A DNA stretch of 64,000 nt from Hyunsoonleella aestuarii (GTDB taxonomy: Bacteria > Bacteroidota > Bacteroidia > Flavobacteriales > Flavobacteriaceae). The notes beneath the pieces are model-generated. The model saw nothing but the letters and a program-made list of their open reading frames with translations, ran no database searches and had not been told where the DNA came from. The stretch covers positions 248,001 through 312,000 of the forward strand of contig NZ_VAWB01000002.1 of the NCBI RefSeq assembly GCF_006148925.1. The letters run 5' to 3'. Below are positions 46,283 to 54,487 of this stretch, piece after piece. How positions within the stretch are numbered: the first letter of the stretch is position 1; each line of letters begins with the position of its first letter. Both the position numbers and the translations under genes were made by a program.

Positions 46283-48577
46283 ATGAGTAAGTCACCAATT
46301 GATAAAGCGTTAACACCTGAGAAGTTCGAGAATTTAAAAATTAAAACCCCACCAACTAATAGTGCAGGTTTTAGGGGTCTAAAAGCGGCCTTAAGTCATG
46401 CAAATAAGTATATGAAGATAAAAGACGCCTTAAAAGTGTCTTTAAAAATAAATCAAAAAGGTGGTTTCGACTGCCCAGGATGTGCATGGCCTGATCCAGA
46501 CGACGACCGTTCTTTTTTAGGTGAGTATTGTGAAAATGGATTAAAGGCTATGGCTGAAGAAATGCAAAATAAGCTTATTGCTCGAGATTTTTTTGCACAA
46601 CATTCTGTTGATGAGTTGGCTAGTCTATCAGATTTCGAAATCGGCAAATCAGGACGATTGGTAGAACCTATGTTTTTGCCAGAGGGAGCAACACATTATC
46701 AACCAATTTCTTGGGATGAAGCTTTTAGCAAAGTTGGAACAAACTTAAATGCATTAGATCATCCAGATGAAGCTGTATTTTATACTTCTGGAAGAACCAC
46801 AAATGAAGCGGCCTTTTTATACCAATTATTTGTGAGAGAATTTGGTACTTCAAATTTACCAGATTGTTCTAATATGTGTCACGAAGCTAGTGGTAGTGCC
46901 TTATCAGAAACACTTGGTATCGGAAAAGGTTCTGTTACTTTAGACGATTTGTACAAGGCAGAACTTGTGATGGTAGTAGGTCAAAACCCAGGAACTAACC
47001 ACCCTAGAATGTTATCTGCTTTGGAAAAGACAAAGAAGAATGGTGGTAAAATTATAGCGATTAACCCTTTACCAGAAGCTGGATTAATGAAGTTTACCCA
47101 ACCACAAAACCCCATTAAAATGTTAACAGGTGGAATACAGCTGTCTGATGTTTTTGTACCAATAACGATTAATGGTGATGTGGCATTTTTTAAAGCATTA
47201 CTATTAAAGCTTTTAGAAAAAGAGGAAAACACTGGAAATGTATTTGATAAGCCTTTCATTGAGGAGTATACGAATGGCTTAGAGGATTTTATTTCAGATT
47301 TAAAAACCTATGATTTTGATGAATGTTTGCAAGCCTCTGGAGTCTCTAAAGAATCATTTGATGAAGTTTTTGATTTAATTCTGAGTAAAAACAAGATTAT
47401 CATTTGTTGGGCAATGGGTCTTACACAGCATGAAAATGCTGTTGATAATATCCGCGAATTGGTGAATCTGTTATTGTTGAAAGGTAGTATAGGGAAGGTA
47501 GGTGCTGGGACATGTCCTGTTAGAGGGCATTCTAATGTTCAAGGAGATAGAACTGTTGGTATTTGGGAATCCGCTCCACAAGCGTTTTTAAATAAAATTG
47601 AAGCAAAGTATGGCTTTAAACCTTCAACTAAACATGGTTATAGTGTGATTGAGTCGATTAAAGCTATGTATGAGAAAAAAGCAAAGGTCTTTTTCGGTTT
47701 AGGAGGAAATTTTATTTCTGCGGTTCCAGATACGGTTTATTCTGCCCAAGCTTTAGCGAATTGTAACTTAACAGTTCATGTAAGTACAAAGCTAAACCGT
47801 TCTCATTTAGTCACTGGAAAAGAAGCTCTTATTTTACCATGTTTAGGTCGTGCTGAAAAAGATTATCAAAAAACAGGGGTTCAAACTCAAAGTGTTGAAA
47901 ATTCGATGGGTGTGGTGTCATCTACAAAAGGCATTTTAGAACCATGTTCCGATAGTTTGATGAGTGAAGTCGCCGTAGTTTGTGGAATTGCCAATGCAAC
48001 GCTAAATGAACGTTCAAAAATTAATTGGTTAGCTTACAAAGACAATTATAATTTAGTAAGAGATGATATTGCTGAAGTCGTTGAAGGATTTGAAAATTAC
48101 AATTCTAGAATAAATCTACCATCAGGTTTTTATTTACCAAATGGAGCAAGAGTTAGAAAGTTTAAAACCAAAACAGGAAAAGCAAATTTCACTATTAATA
48201 AATTACCAGATTGGAAATTAAAAGAAGATGAATTGATAATGATGACCATGCGCAGTCATGACCAATTCAATACAACCATTTATGGTCTTGATGATCGCTA
48301 TCGTGGTATTTTTAATGAACGACGTATTATTTTTATGAATCGTGAAGATATGAAACTACGTAGTTTAGAGGAAAATGACGTTGTACATCTAAAATCAGAA
48401 TATAACGGTGTGATTCGTGAAGCCAATAACTTTAAAGTAGTTGGGTATGATATTCCTAAAAATTGTTGTGCGACGTATTTTCCAGAAACTAATGTCTTGG
48501 TGCCGTTAGATAGTTTTGCGCATACAGCTAAAACCCCGGCCTCAAAGAGTGTGAGGGTTGTTGTCGAAAAAGCTTAA
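46283..48577 (+). CDS. FdhF/YdeP family molybdopterin oxidoreductase
   Basis: A 764-aa DMSO-reductase-superfamily protein. The YdeP-type N-terminus has CPGCAWPDPDDDRS, then the molybdopterin domains with TSGRTTNEAAFLYQLF, CSNMCHEASG, GQNPGTNHPRM and GTCPVRGHSNVQGDRT. The C-terminal domain has MRSHDQFNTTIYGLDDRYRG. No canonical N-terminal 4Fe-4S motif is visible. YdeP-group enzymes are linked to acid resistance or formate-type chemistry, but the reaction is not established. It is 30 bp after mocA and co-directional. Confidence 0.88.
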   Translation: MSKSPIDKALTPEKFENLKIKTPPTNSAGFRGLKAALSHANKYMKIKDALKVSLKINQKGGFDCPGCAWPDPDDDRSFLGEYCENGLKAMAEEMQNKLIARDFFAQHSVDELASLSDFEIGKSGRLVEPMFLPEGATHYQPISWDEAFSKVGTNLNALDHPDEAVFYTSGRTTNEAAFLYQLFVREFGTSNLPDCSNMCHEASGSALSETLGIGKGSVTLDDLYKAELVMVVGQNPGTNHPRMLSALEKTKKNGGKIIAINPLPEAGLMKFTQPQNPIKMLTGGIQLSDVFVPITINGDVAFFKALLLKLLEKEENTGNVFDKPFIEEYTNGLEDFISDLKTYDFDECLQASGVSKESFDEVFDLILSKNKIIICWAMGLTQHENAVDNIRELVNLLLLKGSIGKVGAGTCPVRGHSNVQGDRTVGIWESAPQAFLNKIEAKYGFKPSTKHGYSVIESIKAMYEKKAKVFFGLGGNFISAVPDTVYSAQALANCNLTVHVSTKLNRSHLVTGKEALILPCLGRAEKDYQKTGVQTQSVENSMGVVSSTKGILEPCSDSLMSEVAVVCGIANATLNERSKINWLAYKDNYNLVRDDIAEVVEGFENYNSRINLPSGFYLPNGARVRKFKTKTGKANFTINKLPDWKLKEDELIMMTMRSHDQFNTTIYGLDDRYRGIFNERRIIFMNREDMKLRSLEENDVVHLKSEYNGVIREANNFKVVGYDIPKNCCATYFPETNVLVPLDSFAHTAKTPASKSVRVVVEKA

Positions 48578-48735
48578 TATTTTCGGAAAATCATAACCAA
48601 TAATTTATTAAATAATAACCATTTCCAATTTTAGAAAAACAATTTAACTTCAAACTGTTTAGAAAAACCTTGAGGCATTTAATAAAAAAAGTAATTGTGT
48701 ATCTTGCCTATTATAGAATTTAATCCCAATAGATA

Positions 48736-49320
48736 ATGAAACCCACACGTTTTGAAACTGCTATTGCGCTTATTGATAAGGCTAATTCTGAAGATATAAA
48801 CGCTTACGAAGTTGCTGGAATAAAATATCCTAAAGAACTATTGTACTCGCAACGTATGTCGCGAAAATTGTTGCAGTTTAAGCCTAGTGCCTCTAAAGCC
48901 TTGCAAATTGCTGCACGAGCACAACATATTTGTAGATGGAAAATTCCAAGAGATGAATACCCAATGAATCGTGTAGGGTATATAAAATGGCGCGAAACTT
49001 TGAAAATGATGCATGCAGATTTAACGTCAGAAATCTTAAAGAAAGTTGGCTACGATGATCTGTTTGATGATAGAATTAGAAAAATTATTTTAAAGAAGTT
49101 CATTAAGAAAAATGAAGAATCTCAGGCTTTAGAGGATACTATTTGCCTAGTATTTTTAGATTATTATTTTGAAGAATTTGCTAAAAAACACGCAGATGAA
49201 AAAGTGATAGATATTCTGCAAAAAACATGGGTAAAGATGAGTGATGAAGGCCAAAAAGAGGCTTTGAAGCTTAACTTTTCTGAAAAATCTTTGGGTTTGT
49301 TAAAACAAGCTATCGTATAA
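48736..49320 (+). CDS. DUF4202 domain-containing protein
   Basis: A 194-aa soluble helical protein. Motifs such as ALIDKANSEDI at the N-terminus, ARAQHICRWKIPRDEYP, GYIKWR and LVFLDYYFEEFA are the hallmark of DUF4202. The arrangement of conserved His, Arg and Glu resembles a helical hydrolase fold, but no activity is known. A 158-bp upstream spacer contains no full promoter match. It may be cotranscribed with the molybdenum genes, but this is not shown. Confidence 0.82.
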   Translation: MKPTRFETAIALIDKANSEDINAYEVAGIKYPKELLYSQRMSRKLLQFKPSASKALQIAARAQHICRWKIPRDEYPMNRVGYIKWRETLKMMHADLTSEILKKVGYDDLFDDRIRKIILKKFIKKNEESQALEDTICLVFLDYYFEEFAKKHADEKVIDILQKTWVKMSDEGQKEALKLNFSEKSLGLLKQAIV

Positions 49321-49459
49321 GGATACTCAACAGGAAATAAATTGATTAACAAAAAAGAGTATTGATGAGAAAAATGAGCTTGCAATTAATTATCTAAACT
49401 AGGACTATTAAGAATAGAGATTAATAAATTTATATAACACAAAAACATTAAACTAAATT

Positions 49460-49840
49460 ATGATGCGGAAATTGATAAGCTCAGGCTCTACATTCGAAGA
49501 AAAAATTGGTTATTCAAGAGCAGTTATTCAAGGCGACTGGATTTTTGTTTCAGGTACTACGGGTTATGATTATAAAACCATGACCATTAGTGATGATATT
49601 GTTATGCAAACTGAGCAATGCCTAATGAATATAAAAAGTACTTTAAAACAAGCAAAAGCAAGTTTGTATGATATTGTACGTGTTACTTATATTTTACCAA
49701 ATGTTAGTGATTTTGAACGCTGTTGGCCGGTGCTTAAGAAATACTTTGGAGATATTAAACCTGCCGCAACTATGTTAATGGCTGGACTTGCAGACAACAA
49801 AATGAAAATTGAAATTCAGGTAACTGCGTTTAAAGGTTAA
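49460..49840 (+). CDS. RidA/YjgF family protein lacking the catalytic arginine
   Basis: A 126-aa trimeric YjgF-type protein. It has the N-terminal GYSRAVIQGDWIFVSGTTGYD and the late segment VTYILPNVSDFERCW. The catalytic Arg of true RidA (in PARxxxxV) is replaced by Ala in KPAATMLMAGL, while the later Glu in KIEIQVTA is kept. Imine deamination as in RidA is therefore unlikely; it falls in the Rid2-7 range, whose roles are mostly unknown. It is a single gene between two non-coding gaps. Confidence 0.85.
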   Translation: MMRKLISSGSTFEEKIGYSRAVIQGDWIFVSGTTGYDYKTMTISDDIVMQTEQCLMNIKSTLKQAKASLYDIVRVTYILPNVSDFERCWPVLKKYFGDIKPAATMLMAGLADNKMKIEIQVTAFKG

Positions 49841-49974
49841 AAGCACCTACTTTAGATGAGGTTGTTTATAAAGAAACCTTATTTAAAGAACAATTAATTA
49901 ATTAATTTTAATTGCTCCAGTTCCAGCTTCCCAAAGCTTTTTATTAAAATTTAGAAATTTTATTAAAAACCATT

Positions 49975-50049
49975 CATCGACACTTAATTGCATCTCAACT
50001 ATACTTAAATTCAATTAATCGAATGCTTATTATGCAACGCATAGATTTG
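49975..50049 (+). promoter_or_regulatory. putative LytTR-type operator array D and -7 box before the H-NOX operon
   Basis: Three 9-mers lie at exact 21-bp steps: CATCGACAC (49975), CAACTATAC (49996) and AATCGAATG (50017, weaker). The -7 box TAGATTTG (50042-50049) follows 46 bp after the start of the second. The ATG of the receiver gene is 28 bp further on. Compared with the other three sites the spacing is one helical turn longer, and the first pair has the two half-site types in reverse order. The operator assignment is inference. Confidence 0.5.
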
Positions 50050-50077
50050 TTCTATTTTCACAGTTAAAAAACGTATA

Positions 50078-50491
50078 ATGAATAATTGTTTAAAAATCTT
50101 GCTTATTGAAGATGATATGATAGAAGTTATGAAGTTGAATAGGGCTATATCTTCGCTTCAACTCAATCATAAAATTGTGGAAGCAAATAACGGTGAGGAG
50201 GCCTTAGAAATTTTAAAGAATAAAGAAGCCTTACCAGATATAATTTTACTAGATTTAAATATGCCAAAAATTAATGGCATTGAGTTTTTAAAAATCTTAA
50301 AAGAAGATAATAATTTGAAATATTTACCTACTATTATTTTAACAACATCAAATAATAAAAGAGATTTATTAGAATGTTTTAAAATTGGAATAGCAGGCTA
50401 TGTTTTGAAACCTTTAAAATATGAGGATTATGTCTTTAAAATTAAAAATATTTTGTCCTATTGGAGTATTAATGAATTAATAAAAATTTAA
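50078..50491 (+). CDS. single-domain response regulator (CheY-like)
   Basis: A 137-aa receiver. The acidic pocket is Glu11-Asp12-Asp13, the phosphoacceptor is Asp59 in LLDLNMPKINGIEFL, the Thr is in TIILTTSN (89-90) and Lys111 in LKPLKY. No output domain is present, so it acts through protein contact or as a phosphate relay. It is the first gene of the H-NOX operon and is followed with no gap by the H-NOX gene. Confidence 0.9.
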   Translation: MNNCLKILLIEDDMIEVMKLNRAISSLQLNHKIVEANNGEEALEILKNKEALPDIILLDLNMPKINGIEFLKILKEDNNLKYLPTIILTTSNNKRDLLECFKIGIAGYVLKPLKYEDYVFKIKNILSYWSINELIKI

Positions 50492-51031
50492 ATGAAAGGT
50501 ATTGTATTTACGGAATTCTTAGATTTAGTTGAAGATAAATTTGGTTTAGAAATGGTTGATAAAATCATTGAACAATCGGAATTGGAGTCTGGTGGGGCCT
50601 ATACTTCAGTGGGGACATATGACTTTTCTGAAATGCTTCAATTATTGAAAAATTTAAGTTCATATACTGGTATTTCAATTGATGATTTGCTCTTAGTATA
50701 TGCAGAGCATTTTTTTTCAGTTTTAGAGGAAAATTATCCATCTTTTTTTAAAACGTATACAGATCCTATTGAAATGTTAGCTTCTATTGAAAATCATATC
50801 CACGTCGAGGTAATTAAAATTTATCCAGATGCTGAGTTGCCTACGTTTGAGCTTGTGGAAAGAACGGATAATTCCTTAATAATGATTTACAAATCTAGTC
50901 GAGCAATGCATCATTTTGGTTTAGGATTAATGAATAAAACCTTTGAACACTTTAATACCACCGCTTCTATAATATTGGAAAAAATAAAGGAAGATGGTAC
51001 TGAGGTTAAGTTTATTATTAATAAAAATTAA
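50492..51031 (+). CDS. H-NOX heme nitric oxide sensor
   Basis: A 179-aa H-NOX (HNOB) protein. It begins MKGIVFTEFLDLVEDKFG, as the family does. The proximal heme ligand is His104, the conserved Pro is Pro117, and the heme-carboxylate motif YxSxR is Tyr133-Ser135-Arg137. These have the same spacings as His102, Pro115 and Tyr131/Ser133/Arg135 of the Thermoanaerobacter H-NOX. The position of that protein's O2-stabilising distal Tyr140 is Phe142 here, so NO rather than O2 should be the ligand. The stop overlaps the kinase start by one base, so the two are coupled. Confidence 0.93.
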   Translation: MKGIVFTEFLDLVEDKFGLEMVDKIIEQSELESGGAYTSVGTYDFSEMLQLLKNLSSYTGISIDDLLLVYAEHFFSVLEENYPSFFKTYTDPIEMLASIENHIHVEVIKIYPDAELPTFELVERTDNSLIMIYKSSRAMHHFGLGLMNKTFEHFNTTASIILEKIKEDGTEVKFIINKN

Positions 51032-52620
51032 TGAGTCAAGATAATATTGACATATTAAAGCGAGCCCTTAAACGAGAAAAAGAGGCAAGAAAATCTGCTG
51101 AAAAAATTTTAGAACAAAAATCTACAGAACTCTACTATTCCAAGAAGAAAATAGAAGAATTGTATAGAGAAGTAGAATCTGAATTAACAAGAACAGACTC
51201 TCAACTTCAAGGCGTTTTTGAAAATATTGTTGATGCCTATGTTATTATAGATATGGCAGGAAATGTTTTAAAAATGAATGTTACTGCAGCTGACTTATTT
51301 GATTTTAAATCTGTTAAGGCGGAAGAAAACCTAATGAGTATGGTACTTCCAGAAGATATTGATTATGTTTCTCAATCGTTTAAAAAGCTCCAGAAAGAAG
51401 GTTCTATTAAGGACTTTAAAATTAACATAAAAACAAATAGAAATTACGTAAAACATGTTCATGTAAATGCTAGCATTATTTATGATAAAGGAATAGCTGT
51501 TGCAGCTCAAGGTATATTGAGAGATATTACTCAAGAAAATAAGTATCAAAAAAGTTTAGAGGCTGAAAGAGAGAAGTATCGCGCTATTACAGCAAACATG
51601 AACTTAGGATTACTGGAGGTAAATAATAATGACGAAATTTTATTGTGCAATTTAAGTTTTTGTGAGATGTCTGGTTATGCACAAAAGGAACTCATTGGTA
51701 AGAGAGCCAGTGACATATTTCTAGATAGTGAGGTTGCTCAAATTATTAAAGAAGAAAATTTAAAAAGGCAAAAGGGTCATTCAAATTCTTACGAGTTAAA
51801 AGTTAAAAACAAACATGGTAAAATAAGATATTGGTTGGTTAGTGGGGCGCCAAATTACAATCTAGAGGGGCAAGTTATAGGTTCAATAGGTATTCATTTG
51901 GATATTACCGCTTTTAAAAAATTGCAAGAACAAAAGGAAAAATTACTAAATGAACTTGAAAAAAGTAATGACGAGTTACATGAGTATGCACATGTAGTCT
52001 CCCATGATTTAAAATCACCGTTGCGTAGTATAAATGCTTTGGTAAGTTGGTTGAAGGAAGATAATATTGAAAAGTTGGACGCAACAAGTATAGAAAACTT
52101 TGGACTCATTGAAACTACTTTAGAAAAAATGGAACAGCTTATATCCAACATTCTAACTTATTCAAGCCTTGGTGAACAAAAACATTCAAAAGGACTTGTT
52201 GATTTGAATGATGTTTTATTAGAAGTTAAACGAACTATTTATTTACCAAAGCATATTTCCTTAAATGTTAACTCCAAATTACCATTTATAAATGGTGATA
52301 AAATCAAATTGGAACAACTGTTTCAAAATTTAATCGGTAATGCGATTAAGTATTGTGATAAAGAAGAAGGATTTATAGAAATTAATTGCCAAGAGTTTGA
52401 TGATCATTTTGAATTTTCGGTTAAGGATAATGGAATTGGGATTGAAGAAAAACATCATGAGAAAATATTTAAAATATTTAACTATCTAAATAAAAGTAAA
52501 GACTCTTCAGGCATTGGTTTGTCTATAGTTAAAAAGATAGTGAGCCTTCATGGTGGTGAAGTTTGGCTAAAGTCAGTAGTAAATGAAGGAACCACCTTTT
52601 ATTTTACTTTAAAAAAATAA
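51031..52620 (+). CDS. cytoplasmic PAS-domain sensor histidine kinase, partner of H-NOX
   Basis: A 529-aa soluble kinase. It has an N-terminal coiled coil (about 5-58) and two PAS domains (about 60-168 and 180-295, the second with a PAC motif near 260-295), then DHp with phospho-His325 in VVSHDLKSPLRSI. The HATPase has N-box Asn433/Asn437, G1 DNGIG (466-470) and G2 GIGLSIV. There is no membrane span. It overlaps the H-NOX gene by one base, the standard setting for a kinase inhibited by NO-bound H-NOX. It likely feeds the HPt protein just downstream. Confidence 0.9.
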   Translation: MSQDNIDILKRALKREKEARKSAEKILEQKSTELYYSKKKIEELYREVESELTRTDSQLQGVFENIVDAYVIIDMAGNVLKMNVTAADLFDFKSVKAEENLMSMVLPEDIDYVSQSFKKLQKEGSIKDFKINIKTNRNYVKHVHVNASIIYDKGIAVAAQGILRDITQENKYQKSLEAEREKYRAITANMNLGLLEVNNNDEILLCNLSFCEMSGYAQKELIGKRASDIFLDSEVAQIIKEENLKRQKGHSNSYELKVKNKHGKIRYWLVSGAPNYNLEGQVIGSIGIHLDITAFKKLQEQKEKLLNELEKSNDELHEYAHVVSHDLKSPLRSINALVSWLKEDNIEKLDATSIENFGLIETTLEKMEQLISNILTYSSLGEQKHSKGLVDLNDVLLEVKRTIYLPKHISLNVNSKLPFINGDKIKLEQLFQNLIGNAIKYCDKEEGFIEINCQEFDDHFEFSVKDNGIGIEEKHHEKIFKIFNYLNKSKDSSGIGLSIVKKIVSLHGGEVWLKSVVNEGTTFYFTLKK

Positions 52621-52622
52621 GT

Positions 52623-52940
52623 ATGGAGCAACCTAATTTATCATATATTAATAGTATGTCTGGAGGGGATGAACGTTTTGAAGAAAAACTTATAATGATT
52701 ATTAAGGATGAGTTTCCAATTGAGAAGAAGGATTATTACCACAATTATAAATCCAATAATTTTAAGTTAGCAGCAGGAAACGTACATAAACTTAAACATA
52801 AAATTAGTATTTTAGGCCTTGAAAAAAGTTATGAGATTGCTGTAGCATTCGAGAATAATTTATTAAAAGGCAATACCAACCTTAGTCAAGAATTCGAATC
52901 TATTTTAATAAACATAACTAATTATTTAAAAAAGTTATAA
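52623..52940 (+). CDS. HPt phosphotransfer protein
   Basis: A 105-aa helical protein. The phosphorylatable His55 lies in NVHKLKHKISILG, equivalent to the HxLKG signature of HPt domains, with His59 in place of the usual Gly. It starts 2 bp after the kinase stop and 9 bp before the LytTR regulator, so it most likely carries phosphate from kinase or receiver to a response regulator. Confidence 0.82.
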   Translation: MEQPNLSYINSMSGGDERFEEKLIMIIKDEFPIEKKDYYHNYKSNNFKLAAGNVHKLKHKISILGLEKSYEIAVAFENNLLKGNTNLSQEFESILINITNYLKKL

Positions 52941-52949
52941 TTAGTATAT

Positions 52950-53669
52950 ATGAATTGTATTATTATTGACGATGAGGCTGCTTCTCGAGCTATTATTAGC
53001 CATTTTTGTTCAAGTTTTAACAACATAAGCGTTATAGAGGAGTTTCCTAATGCAATTCAAGCAATAAAGTTTTTAAATCAAAATGAAATTGATTTAATTT
53101 TTCTAGATATTCACATGCCTGACTTTAATGGAATTGATTTTATTCAAACCTTAAAGAACCCTCCAAAAATAGTGCTTACAACATCTGATGCGAATTTTGC
53201 TATACAAGCCTTTGAATATGACTGTATTGTAGACTATTTGGTAAAGCCAATTGCACCCGAGCGTTTTTCTAAGGCAATTACGAAGGCCAATAATTTGGTG
53301 TCAAAATCCAATTTAGAGGATACGAGTTCTAGTACAGAAAATATAGAGACTATTTCAGGTAATGACTTATATGTAAATATTGATAGACGTTTAATTAAAA
53401 TTGATATTCCGAGTATTTATTTGGTTGAGGCAAAAGGGGATTATATTCAAATAAAAACAGAAAATAAAAACTATACGGTTCACTCTACTTTAAAAAAAAT
53501 AGAAGATAAATTACCAATAGATTTATTTTTAAAGGTGCACCGATCTTTCATAATTAATATTAAAAAAATAATTGACATTGAAGACAATAGTGTTTTAATT
53601 AAGAAAGATGTTATTCCGGTAAGTCGATCAAATCGTCCTGAATTAATGAAACGACTTAATCTTCTATAA
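52950..53669 (+). CDS. LytTR-family response regulator
   Basis: A 239-aa two-domain regulator. The receiver (about 1-120) has acidic Asp7-Asp8, phosphoacceptor Asp53 in FLDIHMPDFNG and Lys in YLVKPI. The C-terminal LytTR DNA-binding domain (about 137-238) has DLYVNIDRRLIKI, SIYLVEAKGDYIQI and FLKVHRSFIINIKKI. LytTR proteins bind paired 9-bp direct repeats. It is the last gene of the phosphorelay operon and the obvious DNA-binding output; I propose that it acts on the sites near 53704, 54403 and 59335. Confidence 0.92.
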   Translation: MNCIIIDDEAASRAIISHFCSSFNNISVIEEFPNAIQAIKFLNQNEIDLIFLDIHMPDFNGIDFIQTLKNPPKIVLTTSDANFAIQAFEYDCIVDYLVKPIAPERFSKAITKANNLVSKSNLEDTSSSTENIETISGNDLYVNIDRRLIKIDIPSIYLVEAKGDYIQIKTENKNYTVHSTLKKIEDKLPIDLFLKVHRSFIINIKKIIDIEDNSVLIKKDVIPVSRSNRPELMKRLNLL

Positions 53670-53703
53670 GCATTTAACTAATTATCAGTGGTCCTGTGTC
53701 ATC

Positions 53704-53768
53704 CATCTACACATTTTGTTTATTTGCCGAAAATAATAATACTTAGGGTATAATAAATAGCATCTTTG
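53704..53768 (+). promoter_or_regulatory. putative LytTR-type operator C and -7 box before the STAS gene
   Basis: CATCTACAC (53704-53712) and TGCCGAAAA (53725-53733) are 21 bp apart. The -7 box CATCTTTG (53761-53768, one mismatch to TAnnTTTG) starts 36 bp after the second repeat. The spacing is identical to the ugd and wzc sites. It has the poorest second repeat of the set. Confidence 0.55.
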
Positions 53769-53797
53769 TTTATATAAATACTTATAACAAGATAAAG

Positions 53798-54082
53798 ATG
53801 TCACTAAAAATTACTGAAAATAATGGTGTTTACTTTTTAAGGGGAAACCTTAATGCCCTCACAAGTAATTTTCTTCTCAAGCATATTGAATTATTAAAAG
53901 AGCTTGGACACGGCATAACTATAAATATAGATTTTGTGAACGAAATTGATGCCTTTGGTATGTTAACATTAAGGAATTTATATAAAAGTACTTTAAGAAG
54001 AAACCAAAACTTTTGGATTACTGGAAACGGATGCAAAGAAATTTATCAAGATTTCGTGAGTAGTGGTTTAGAAAAACGCTAG
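53798..54082 (+). CDS. STAS-domain-like protein lacking the phosphorylatable serine
   Basis: A 94-aa single-domain protein with the STAS beta-alpha pattern: FLRGNLNALTSNFLL, then a strand (INIDFVNEIDAFG). Anti-sigma antagonists have DSSG at this turn; here it reads DAFG, so the regulatory Ser is absent. It may bind a partner without being switched by phosphorylation. It is preceded by operator C, and a terminator lies 85 bp after it, so it is probably a separately controlled single gene. Confidence 0.75.
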   Translation: MSLKITENNGVYFLRGNLNALTSNFLLKHIELLKELGHGITINIDFVNEIDAFGMLTLRNLYKSTLRRNQNFWITGNGCKEIYQDFVSSGLEKR

Positions 54083-54166
54083 ATTTTATAAGTGAGTTAA
54101 ATGAAATAAATACTTGTAATGCAATCTATTAATAATTAATTCTTCTCTTTTGAGAGTTAATAGCAG

Positions 54167-54199
54167 CGGTAGTCTTATTTAATAAGGCTGCCGTTTTTT
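54167..54199 (+). terminator. intrinsic terminator after the STAS gene
   Basis: CGGTAGTCTTAT (54167-54178), loop TTA, ATAAGGCTGCCG (54182-54193), followed by six T. Ten pairs are canonical and two are G-U. Confidence 0.85.
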
Positions 54200-54402
54200 A
54201 TTTTTATAAACGATAATTATTTAATGATCTATATTTCCATATTATATTCATAAAAGCTTTAAATCAAATAAACTTTGTTGCGTGTAGAAAAAAATTATTC
54301 TATAAATCTCCTATAATATTTACCAAAGGGTTTTATCTATCAAAACCTCAATTGTTGAGTAGTTATTTTCTTAAACTGTTTTAACAGTAAATATAAATCA
54401 CT

Positions 54403-54467
54403 CATCTACATCAATCTTCTATTCATCGAAATATAACGTCGCAAGGCTGATTTTCAAAGTAAGTTTG
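54403..54467 (+). promoter_or_regulatory. putative LytTR-type operator A and -7 box before ugd
   Basis: CATCTACAT (54403-54411) and CATCGAAAT (54424-54432) are 21 bp apart. TAAGTTTG (54460-54467) starts 36 bp after the second and 28 bp before the ugd ATG. The 12-mer CATCGAAATATA and the -7 box are identical, with identical spacing, to those before the wzc-like gene. There is no TTG -33 box, as expected for an activator-dependent promoter. Confidence 0.7.
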
Positions 54468-54487
54468 TTTCATAAAAAATTAATATT

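Larger units (their letters stand above)
54083..54487. other. 405-bp intergenic region before ugd
   Basis: It holds a terminator (54167-54199), about 200 bp of AT-rich sequence with no recognised features, then the direct-repeat operator and -7 box (54403-54467). No coding frame of note was found. Confidence 0.6.

Noticed and set aside
52623-52940. HPt protein considered to be non-functional because of His59 in place of Gly
   Set aside because: The phosphoacceptor His55 and the Lys two and three residues on are kept, and position 59 varies in other HPt proteins.
53670-53797. Considered a small RNA gene between the LytTR and STAS genes
   Set aside because: There is no terminator before the STAS gene, and the conserved elements are better explained as operator and promoter.
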